NCBI GenBank assembly: GCA_036365455.1
Contig: JAWQUS010000022.1
Span: 1,550,001 to 1,614,000, forward strand
Length of the DNA stretch: 64,000 nt
Direction of reading: 5' to 3'
Origin: Macrosoma leucophasiata
Lineage: Eukaryota; Arthropoda; Insecta; Lepidoptera; Hedylidae
The notes beneath the pieces were generated by a model that saw only the letters and a list, made by a program, of their open reading frames with translations, was not told the DNA's origin and ran no database searches. Shown here piece by piece: positions 32,246 to 44,200 of the stretch. Within the stretch, counting starts at the first letter, position 1; every line of letters starts with the position of its first letter. Position numbers and translations under genes: made by a program.

Positions 32246-35200
32246 CTGAACACCGAGTATCACATTCTGATCGTGGTCGACTAGTGACTAGACAATAATT
32301 TCCACTGAATATTGATAAGACTATCGCCACTGCCAGAGAATATGTAATAATACTACGTATAGAATGGACACTTCAATGTCCCGCCCGATTTCCCCGCCTC
32401 ACCCGACCTCCTCCCCTCTTATGGGCGACGTTTGGTATTCTCTACGTGCTACGCACACAGGTGCACGTGTAAATACACGTCACTGATTGATGTCTGTGTA
32501 ATAGAGACCAAATTAAGCGTTTGTATGGAATTTTGGCGGAGTGTCCGCCGGTGTGCCTGAACACCGAGTATCCCATTCTGAACGTGGTCGACGAGACAAC
32601 TATTTATATAGAAACTAGCTGTTGCTTGGGGCTTCGCCCGCGTGGATGTCGTTTAAAGAGTAACCTATGTTCTATCTCAAAGTCAACTCTATCTCTGTAC
32701 CAAAGTCCATTAAAATCGGTTCCGTCGTTTGGACGTGAAAAGGTAACAGACAGACAGAGTTACTTTCCCATTTATAATATTAGTAAAGAAGAAGAGAAAT
32801 AGGAATTAAAGAAATATGGAAAGAAAAAATTGACTTCGGGCAAGAATCGAACCTGCGACCTCCCACCGGTGGAACTTCGATAGCTCAGTGGTTAAGCGGC
32901 TGGATTAGTTATCCTGAGGTCGCAGGTTTTTTTGCAATTTTTCTTTAATTTCTAAAGTTTACTCGCATGTGTGATTGCGAAAAATAATATATTACAACAA
33001 TAAATATATATAGACTAGCTGACCCGGCAAACTTTGTATTGCCTCAGAGTAAAATAATGTGTCAAAGGTTTGATATTCATATATCCCATATATATTTGTA
33101 TGGAAAAACGAAATTGTACTTTTTAAACCTTCCCTGGACTTCCAAAATTCATTCAAAACCAAAATTAGCCAAATCGGTCCAGCCTTTCGCGAGTTTTTGC
33201 GAGACTAACGCAATTGATTTTTATATATATAGATAAAACTATTGCTACTGCTATAGCCAATCCGCAAGCCAAGCTACTGCATATTTGTTTTAATGTATGA
33301 ATGAACCAAACAACCATGCAGTTCACATTGATGTTAAGTGATGACTGCAGTCTATAGACATCTATAAAAAATCAGAAGTCAATATGCGTTGCCACCCCTG
33401 AGACCTAAGTTGTTGTCTCTGTGATAGTTATTACGGGGTCATACATTACCATCTAACTACTAATACTACCATTTGGCGGTAGATAGAGGTCATGCGGTGG
33501 TCTACGCCCGCGAGCTCCATCACTAGAGCTCTACTACCACTACGATGAAATGAATACCTGCTGTGAACTGCGGATTGGTGAGAGCGTCGGGCCAATATCT
33601 CTTGCTTATCGACGAGCCGTTTTTGCTTTTCTTACCACCTGTCAACAAAAAAAAATAACTTTACTCGCTGCCTACCCCGTAAGAAACTTAAGAGGTCATC
33701 GCGTCGCGGCCTCATGCCCCAATTGAAGTCTAATTGTTAAAAAAAACTTTCATTACTTTAAACATAATAAGTATTTTTTTTAATTCTATAATTATAATCA
33801 AAAGATTTTCAAATTTAATTTGACTAGGTCTGTCCCTAGTCGTACCAGGGTCGTCTCCTGTCGTACCAGGTCCGTCTCCGGTCGGACCAGGTCCGTCTCC
33901 TGTCGTACCAGATCCCGTTTCCTTTCGTACCAGGTCCGTCTTGTGTCGTACCAGGTCCGTATCCTGTGATACCAGGTCTGTCTCATATCATATCATAATC
34001 ATTTATTTGCTTAAAATGTAGGTTACAATGTTGGAAGTTTATAAAAAGTGTCCGTATACATTTTATCGCATTAGCGACGTGCAAATTTTAATTTAATGTC
34101 AGTTCATAAAACATTCATTACTTAGATACAGTTACATTACTAGATTAACACAGTATGATTATTAAAACAATTTAAAGTTCAAGTTTCAATCATATTGCCA
34201 AAATTTAATTTAATGTCTCCTGCCGTAACAGATCCGTCTGCAGCCGCACCAGACGCTAACACGTACCAGGTCGGTCTCCTGTCGTACCAGGTCCGTCTTC
34301 TGTCATACCAGGTCCGTCTCCGGTCGTACCAAGTCCGTCTCCTGTCGTACCAGGTCCGTCAACTGTCGTACCAGGTCCGTCTCCTGCCGTATTAGGTCCG
34401 TCTCCTGTCGTACCAGGTCCGTCGCCTGCCGTATCAGGTTCGTCAACTGCGGTACCAGGCACTAACACGTACCAGGTTTGTCGGCGCAGTCGAGCATGGG
34501 CTGCAGGATGCGGCGGCGCGCGTTGATGAACCAGTTGTTGACCTGCAGCAGCGTCAGCCGCGTCTGCGCCGCCAGGGACCGCTTCTCCTCCTCCGTGGGG
34601 TAGGGGTGCTGGGGGGAAAAGACAAGTTTGGTTGAAAATCGTATTTATTTAATACTAGCTGATGCCCGCGGCTTCGCCCGCGTGGATGTCGTTTTTTAAA
34701 TAACTGAGTAGCCTATGTTCTTTCTCAAAGTCAGCTCTATCTCGGTATCAAATTTAATTAAAATTGGTTCAGTCCTTTAGATGTGAAAAGTTAACAGACA
34801 GACAAAGTTACTTTCGCATTTATAATATTCGTAGGGAAGTAGGGATTATAAGTGCAAAAGTTTGTATGTTTGTTTGTTTGTTACTCCTTCACGCAAAAAC
34901 TGCAGAACCGATTTTCATGAAAGGAGATGTTGCGAGCTCGGCTCTAGTTCGTACACGTCTTCAAAAAATGAGTAATTTAAAGAAGAATCAGAAAAAAACA
35001 CAATTAATTTATTAAAGAATATATTTTATAATTACATCCACATTTAATTCAAACGATTTTATTATTTTCGACTATGTTCAACATGGCGGCGATACAGCCG
35101 ACGCTTGGGATCAATTGATTTCAATAGTATTTAGAAAATATTACTTTTTCTCCAAGTACTACATAGTCAAAAAACAATAAAATAATGAAAATGTCAAAAT

Positions 35201-38200
35201 GACATCGCCCGCCATATTCGCCATGTTGGTTTTGAGTTGCAATTCTAACTGCAAATAATATATTTTGTAACTGCAAACAAAGCTAAATAAGTGAAAATAT
35301 GCAGTAAAAAAGTTTTTACATTTATGTTGTCTGTTTAATGATATTGTGTACAATACATGGCCGGAGGTCCATACATTTTTGCAACATCTCCTTTGGCACA
35401 CACATAGAGGGTTGGATTAGCACATAGGAGCTTTTAACCTGGAAAAATGTGCCTGTGGAAATCCACGGGATGATTTGATTAGTTTCCACATGTAACGCGA
35501 ACAGCAACCTACACGCGGGCGGAGCCGCGGGCAACAGCTAGTCAATAAAACAAGGACGTATTTTTTTTAACTGCCTGTGAACCCAGTACGCTGTACGCTG
35601 GGGCGTAGTAGTAGTGGCCTGCTACCACTAGACTACAGAAGCAGTTAAGTTTTGACGTGACAACGTCTTAAATTAGGTTGCGGCTCGGAGTCACTCATGA
35701 AAAAGTGTAACGCCCGGTAACGTAACGATGAGTCACCGAACGAGAGAGAGGCCTGCCGGACCGGCGAATGCCTTTCTACCGAGAAAAAGACGTTGTCACG
35801 TAAAATCTTCGCCCGTAAAACCGACTTTGCAGGCAACCAGTTTTTTTGGTATTTTTTTTTTTTGTTGCTAATACTCACAACAAGGTGTTGGAAGAGCCAA
35901 GCGCGCATGACCTGCGTGGCGTGTCGCGGCAGCACGCCGCGCTTCCCCTCCTCCCCACTGTCGTCACCCGGCGGGGGGGAACCCGACACAGAAGAACAAG
36001 AGTTGTTAGAGTTCGTGCCTGGAATAACAATCAGAATGAGAGTTTTGGCGGTAACCTTGAAAGATGCGTGTGGTGCTCTTATTTTATTTCATTTTCTTGG
36101 TGTATTGTAAATGTTTTGGTAAAGTAGCCATCGCTTTACTCGAATAGCTTGATTGTAACTCACTTGACTGACATATTATACTTGATAACTTATATACTTG
36201 ATACTTACATATTATACTTGATGACTATATTATACTAACTATTACGCTGCTTAAATAAATATGAAATATCGTTTTACTTGACACTGGCAATATGCGTAAT
36301 AGCGATGCCATAATAACAAAAAAAAAAAACTCATTTATTGGGAGTTTTGGCGGGAACCTTGAAAGAGGCGTATGGTGCTCTTATTTTATTTCATTTTCTT
36401 GGTGTATTTTTAAGTTATATTGAATAAAGTTGATGGCATTTTGTTTGATATAGGTTTATTACAGTGCCCGTGTATAGTGAAATAGAATAACAGTGCGAAA
36501 ACACGACATTTCAGGTTGCCTCCAAAACTTCATTGTAAATGTTCTGGTAAAGTAGCCATCGCTTTACTCGAATAACTTGACTGTAACTCACTTGACTGAC
36601 ATATTATACTTGATACTTACATATTATACTTGATGACTATATTATACTAACTTTTACGCTGCTTATATAAATACGAAATATCGTTTTACTTGACACTGGC
36701 AATATGCGTAATAGCGATGCCATAATAAGAAAAAAAAAACTCAAATATTCATTTAGGGCAGGCACATCTTATGACACGTCAAAAACAAACAAAATAAATT
36801 AAAGTGAATATCAATTGATATACATGTCAAACAAGATTAAAAAAAATATGTATAGTCAAGAATATCACTAAGATAAAACTAAATATAATAAACAGGGTGT
36901 ATCACACACATTTTAAAACCGGGTCGTTACGCGATACTATTTTCGATTAAAAATATACTACAAAAACCGGTCAAGTGCGTGTCGGGGCACGCGCAGTGAA
37001 TGGTTCCGTAGTTAGAGAGTAAGAGATGGAATGGAAAAAATTTAAAAATATTTTCCTTGGGAGTTGTTCGAAATTTTCGAGTAAAATACATTTGGTGGAC
37101 TATTACTCGCAAACTTTCAAGGCCAACTTTAGTGTGATAGTTTTCCTTTTAATTTCATTATACGTAGCCACTATTGCCGTAACGTCTTAATTTCTAACAA
37201 CAACCGTTTAGTTGGTGGAGGTGGATCAATGGATGTCGTTTACAGACCCTAAATCGGTTAAGAATTAAAAAAAAGGAAGGCAAAATTTGACGCATCGCTG
37301 TGGAACTTCTGTAGCTTAGTGGTAAAGCGGCTGGACTGGTTATCCTGAGGCCACAAGTTCGATTCCTGCCCGAAGTCAAATTTTTCTTTCCATTTTTTTT
37401 CTAATTTACAAAAAAAAAACCTTCAAACAACTAAATTTTTCTTTCCATTTTTTTTCTAATTTCCAAAAAAAATAACTTTTAACTAAACAATTACCTGTAA
37501 ATGAATCCGTAGACAGTAAACCGGCGCCAATCTGACTGATCGGCGTAGACCCTTGCACTACCAGGGACGCTGTAATCCAATAAAATTCACATCACCCTCA
37601 TTGTTTTGTCCACTGCTGAACAACAGTCTAACGGCCAAATACTCAAACGTCACTCAAATTTGATGACTCAATAACTGCCTCGGTAGCGTAGTGGTAGCAG
37701 GCCACTACTACTACGCTGGGGGTCCTGGGTTCGATTCCCGGGTCGGGGACTATCAGAAATAACGGTTTAAAATCCTTTATCTCTGGTTCTATTGGGATTT
37801 TTCAATTTTCTGGAAGTTTCCCAGTACCTCGGAGTTTGGTAATGTGCCCGGAGATGGCAACAGGCGAGTCGTGGGTGTTTGCATGTATGCTTGAATGCAT
37901 GCATTTACCTCTGCCTAACTCTTCGGGTATTACAGGCGTGAAGTTACGTCACTCAAATCTAAGTGAGACATAAAATAAATAAAATACGCTTACACTCACA
38001 GCCCCACAGTAGGTACAAACCTGAGTCGTGGGTGCCGTTGTACACATACAACACATACACAAACACCCAGACCCGAAACAAATATCTGTAGGCCATACAA
38101 ATATTTGTCCCGGTGCGGGGATCGAACCCGCGACCCTTCGAATCAAACGGTCATCTCACACCCCTGGACTAACCGGGTCGTCAAAAGTCGTAAAAGTCTT

Positions 38201-41200
38201 CTGTCTTTATAAAACACGTTCAAACGATAGAGATAGCGCTAATTTGAGGGTTGCTTAAAATTGAGTGACATTTGAGTACTCGGCCATAAATCTACAACAT
38301 GTAACGGGAATCATGCACACTATCTAACACCCCGATTAGAAAATCGAGTTATAATCATAATTCATGAACTGAAATTACATGTTTATGTATTTAATATTTT
38401 TTATTTAAGGAATAAGTTGTCCTCAGTTTGTACGAACAGTATGCACACCCTATGCATACTTACCCTACCTCTACCTACGGCCGCACATAAAACACGAACC
38501 GAAAAAAAGTGACGTAGCGTACCTTTATCTAACAATCGCTAGTATTATGATTAATTTTTATTTTCCACTATTTTATTTTTTAAATCGTTATCTATCTATA
38601 CAAATAAATAAAATTGGAGTGTCTGTTTGTAATATTAAAATAACCGCTTTTTACTAAATGCATATGTATGTATACACGGTATATATACCAAAACAACATT
38701 TTTACAATTTTTGTCTGTCTGTCTGCCCGCCAAACAGTCTGTCTGTCAGACAGGCTAATCTTGGGAACGGCTGGACCGATTTTGACGGGTCTTTCACTGG
38801 CAGATAGCTGATGTAATAAGGAGTAACTTATGCTACTTTTATACTAGCTGCGCCCACGACTCTGATAGACGTCGGGGTAGATACGGAACAATCATAAATT
38901 CTCACGCGGGCGAAGTCGCGGGCACAACTAGTTTTTTGTAATAAAAAGCACAAACACAACGCAGCGTATTGACAGAGAATATGTAATAATACTACGTATA
39001 GAATGGACACTTCGACGTCCCGCCCGATTTGCACGCATACTTGAGTATGCGTGCAAATCGGGCGTAATCACCCGTAAGAGAGGAAGGGGTCAACCCCTTC
39101 CTCTCTTACGGGTGACGGTTGGTATTTTGTACGTGCTACGCACACAGGTGCGCGTGTAAATACACGTCACTGATGGATGTCTGTGTAATAGAGACCAAAA
39201 TAAGCGTTTGTATGGAATTTTGGCGGAGTGTCCGCGGTGTGGTATTGATAAACACGGATAGGGTAACGTACGTGGGTCGCGGTGTGGCGGCGCGAAAGGC
39301 AGTTCCGTATGCGGCGGGAACACAGAAGGGAAGGGCGGCGCAGTCAACGTTGCCGTTGGGGACTGCAAACACAAACAAACACTGTTAACGATCATCTTCA
39401 CTGCTGGTACAGTTCCAGTGCAGGAGCTCGGGGGCGTAGGCACCACTGCATTTTTTTTTAATGTAATTGAAGTGGCAAACAAGCATGCAGTTCACATTGA
39501 TGTTAAGTGATGACTGCAGCCTATAGACACCCACACAAAGACCAAGGTCAAAATGCAAATGCGTTACCACTCCTGAGGCCTAAGGTGTTATGCCTCTGTG
39601 CCGGAAATTACAGGGCCGTACATTACCACCTGACCGGAACACGATAGTGCTGAACACTACCATTTAGCGGCAAGTAAATCAGGTAATGCGGTGGTGCCTA
39701 CGCCCGCGAGCTCCGTCACTGGAGCTCTACCAAATTACCTGAAGATAGCTTTTTTTTGCAAGGCTCAATGACACTCAGTGAGCAATGGAGAGAGCTATGC
39801 TTGGAGTTTCTCTGCGAGATCGAATCAGGAATGAGGAGATGCGAACGAGAACCGAAGTTACCAAAGTTCTTGTGGACGGTGGAGTCATTACTAGGGATTG
39901 CAATCCCGCGGCTTATTTGATCCCGCGGGATTGATCAAACCCGCGGGATCCCGCATTTTAGTAATTTACTTTAACTTCAATTTTGCTGAATCAAATAAGC
40001 TGCGGGATTGCGTGAGATTGTTCATTCCAGAAGTTTTGTTATAAAATCAATTCAAACTGCAGCATTTTTTATAAAAAATAGTGTTATTAATAAAAAATAT
40101 GTCTCACATATTGCAACAATTTTTTTTTTATTAATTATATTATAATTTAGTGAGTAAGAATAATTAGTAATGAAATCAGTTAGCATCAGTTAGTTAGGTG
40201 ACGATGGAAGGAGACCGGACGGTATGTCATTGATGCCCTGGAAGATGGGTAGGCCTTTGGTGTGGGACGCAACTTGCGTTGACACCTTAGCGCCATCCCA
40301 TCTTCCAAGCACGGCGTGCTCCGCTGGCACTGCTGCTGCAACTGCGGAGACCCTGAAACAGCGCAAATATAGTACCCTTCCAGAGGACTATATATTTGCG
40401 CCTTTCGGGGTCGAAACCCTAGGTCCATGGGGCCCCAGTGCACGGCTCTTATTCAAAGAGATCGCGAAACGGCTGGTCGACACTTCCCGTGACCAGAGGG
40501 CTGGCCAATTTTTAGGTCAAAGAATCAGCATTGCCATCCAACGAGGCAATGCTGCCAGCCTTCTGGGTACCATAACACAGGAAGGCAGTGATGCAGAATT
40601 TTTAGACGCATGTTGTTTTTAGTTTAGGTATAACTTTATTTTATGTAAATATTATTTAGCTTTTAAATACATTTTAATTTTTTATGTTCTAGTTTAAATT
40701 CCAATCAGTTTTATAAGACTTTAATTTTTTAAATGTTTGACATCAAGTTTTATTGTTTAATTTTAAAATTACATCTAAAAACAGATAAGGTAATCAATGT
40801 AATTACTTATTACACATGAGATTTCAAACTCAAACTCAAAAATTCATTTAATCACTTGGAAATAATAAAAAAAAAATACACTCACACTCACAGCCCCACA
40901 GTAAGTATAAACCTGTGTCGTGGGTGCCGTTGTACACATACAACACATACACAAACACCCAGACCCGAAACAAATATCTGTAGGCCATACAAATATTTGT
41001 CCCGGTGCGTGGATCGAACCCGCGACCCTTCGAATCAAACGGTCATTTCACACCGCTGGACTAACCGGGTCGTCAAATAGAAATATAAAATTAAAGCGAA
41101 TAACAACTGATACGTTGATTAATATGTCAAAGTAAACAAAATAAAATAAATAATGGTCCAAAAATATTTAATAATAAAAATAGGTATCAACAGAATGTTC

Positions 41201-44200
41201 CATACTCTCTTTTACAAACGGCAAGATAAGACTAAACAAAAAAATATGGGACATTCTTTGTCATTCACTGACAGAGTTCCAAAGCTCACATTACTGAGTT
41301 TTTAGAATGAATTAGTGCTTCCTCGCGAAACTATTAAATTTAAAAATTAAAAATTAAAATTGGCGTGACCCGCGGATCTGCGTTTTAAGGTGCAGGATCC
41401 ACCAGGTTGATAAGAGTGCGGGATCCCGCGGGAATGCTGTATCCCAGTTTGCGGGATTATAATCCCTAGTCGTTACGTCCTGGCGAAGTAAGAAGTAAGA
41501 CATTACCTGATACTGTGGTGAATTGGATGTACTGGAGTGATCATCCATTGTGCCCGATAAATTATTGTTGCTCTCCACGCCGCCTGTATAACAAAATTAG
41601 AAGTTGCAATATTTAACATTACCTAATATACTTTCCGCTAAATGGTAGTGTTCAACACTATCGTGTTCCGGTCAGGTGGTAATGTACGGCCCTGTAATTT
41701 CCGGCACAGAGGCATAAGACCTTAGGCCTCAGGAGTGGTAACGCATCTGCATTTTGACCTTGGTCTTTGTGTGGGTGTCTATAGGCTGCAGTCATCACTT
41801 AACATCAATGTGAACTGCATGCTCGTTTACCACTTCCATAACATAAAAAAAAAAAAAAAAAATTGTTGTCAAAAAAATGTTGAAAAATGTAAAAATCCCA
41901 ATAGGACCAGAGATAAAGGGTTTTACACCGTTATTTTTTTTATGTTTTGGAAGGGGTAAACAAGCATACGCAACCTGCACAATGACCAAAGGTCAAAATA
42001 AGGTGTGATGCCTATGTGCCGGAAATTACAGAGCCGTACATTACCACCTGACCGGAACACGATAGTGCTGAACCCTACCATTTAGCGGCAAGTAGGTAAT
42101 GCGGTGGTGCCTACGCCCGCGAGCTCTGTCCCTGGAGCTCTACCACCAGTAAAACGATATTATCTCTTATATCCTCCGACCCGGGATTCGAACCCAGGAC
42201 CCCAGCGTAGTAGTAGTGGCCTGCTACCATTATGCTACTGAGATAATTAAGATTATAGTTATATGTAATAATAGATAATAGATAGTTAGATTTTCAATTT
42301 ATTTATTTATTTAAACTTTAATGCACCTAGTACATAAGGCGGACTTAATGCCATAGGGCATTCTCTACCAGTCAACCTTGAGGTAGTGGGATACTGATGC
42401 AATAATAAAAACTATATGGACAGTAAGAAATAGGTATTGTTTAGAAACAAAAACATTATAAATTGTATTTAACAATCAATAAAAAGATAATAATATATTT
42501 ACGTATCATAAATAATAATTTACATTCAATTTCAAATTTCATTCAATTCTTTAGTAAAAAGTATCCTATGTTACTTTTGATACCTACCAGATAATGTGTA
42601 CAAAGTTTCATGATGATTGGTTTAGTAGTTTTCGCGAGAAAGTGTAACAAACAAACTTGCATTCATCACGCCCACATTTTATATTTGACATACATTCAAG
42701 AAACCAGCCGTATGTCATAGGTTTTACTGGTGGTAGAGCTCCAGTGACGGAGCTCGCGGGCGTAGGCACCACCGCATTACCTAATATACTTGCCGCTAAA
42801 TGGTAGTGTTCAGCACTATCGTGTTCCGGTCAGGTGGTAATGTACGACTCTGTCATTTCTGGCACAGAGGCACAACACCTTAGGCCTCAGGAGTGGTAAC
42901 GCATCTGCATTTTGACCTTGGTCTTTGTGTGGGTGTCTATAGGCTTCACTCATCACTTAACATCAATGTGAACTGCATGCTTGTTTGCCACTTTTATAAC
43001 ATAAAAGAAAACTGCGATGCGATTGAACTAAATATATATACGAGTATAATAAGTAATTTGTAAAAACTGACCTAAAAGGAGATATTGCGAGCTCGGTCCT
43101 GGTTCGTACACGTCCTCAAAAAATGGGTAAATTAAAGAAGAATCCGAAAAAAATACAATTAATTTATTCAAGAATATATTTAAGAGTTACAACCACATTT
43201 AATTCAACCGATTTTATAATTTTCAACCATGTTAAACATGGCGGCGATAAAGCCGACACTTGGGATCAATCGATTTCATAGTATTTAGAAAATATTACTT
43301 TTTTCTCCAAGTACTTTATAATCGAAATACAATTTTAAAAAAGAAAATGTCAAAATGACCTGCCATATTCACCATGTTGGTTAACCATGCAAACAATGTT
43401 TTGTAACTGCAAACAAAGCTAAATAAGCGAAAATATGCAGTAAAAAACGTTTTTATATTAATTTTGCATGTTTAATGATATTGTGTACAATACATGGCCG
43501 GAGGTCCATACATTTTTGCAACATCTCCTTTGCATGCCAATACTGTGGTGAAATATAAGGTATCAATTTATGTTAGTAAGATCTCATGTACTATAATTCT
43601 GGCAAATAAATTCATTCATTGTAGTGTTATAAACAAATTTACTCACCGGCAGTGTAATCAGTCCGAAGCAGGTTCTCACTTTGCATCTTAGTCTTCAAGC
43701 ACGCTATGTACCGGCCGCAGAAGTCGCGGCACAACTCCTGGACCTTCTCCAGCTCCAGCAGATGGATCCTTAACACCTGGAAAATAAGAGGTACTCGTGA
43801 AAATGTTATAATTGTAAAAACATTTCCAAAAATTCAGATTTGAATTAGAGACCCCTAACTCGGAAATAATACGGCCGCTCGGGTGGCAATAGTAAGAATA
43901 TATTTACCTGGACTAAACATGTAAGTTCATTATTTTGCCGTATGCATATCCGGAACAGTCATGCACGCTTAAATGTCTTTGCCTTTGGCGGCGTCGTGTG
44001 GCGGGTTGCTCACTTCCCTCTAAAATGGTCGAGGAGGGCAATGGCTGTCACATGCGTCATACTCGTGAACGGGTGCTGTTGGTGGGGACTGGTCTGTTCT
44101 GGTGCAAACCAGAGCTACATCACATTTAGTAGATAGCAGTTTATTTGCATCTATGCTATGGACGTTCACATTATTTGATTGTTCACGATAATCTGTACTA

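Larger units (their letters stand above)
39892..41468. mobile_element. hAT-like element with nested inserts
   Basis: TAGGGATTGCAATCCCGCGG and GCGGGATTATAATCCCTA ends with CCCGCGGGATCCCGC sub-terminal repeats; flanks GTCATTAC and GTCGTTAC are a 7-of-8 target duplication. It contains the RT-like frame at 40203, SINE-B at 40862 and a LINE tail near 41094. Its right end is 38 bp from the exon 4 donor. Confidence 0.75.

Noticed and set aside
32075..32263. Arg/Thr-rich frame overlapping PKNOX exon 10
   Set aside because: Shadow frame of the GC-rich acidic C-terminal exon.
35645..35989. Open frame of 114 codons on minus overlapping PKNOX exon 7
   Set aside because: It is exon 7 read through its donor into MITE-4; homology stops exactly at the GTGAGT.
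39090..39482. 130-codon open frame on minus
   Set aside because: It is PKNOX exon 5 extended on both sides into SINE-A and MITE-1 sequence; only 39272-39362 is exon.
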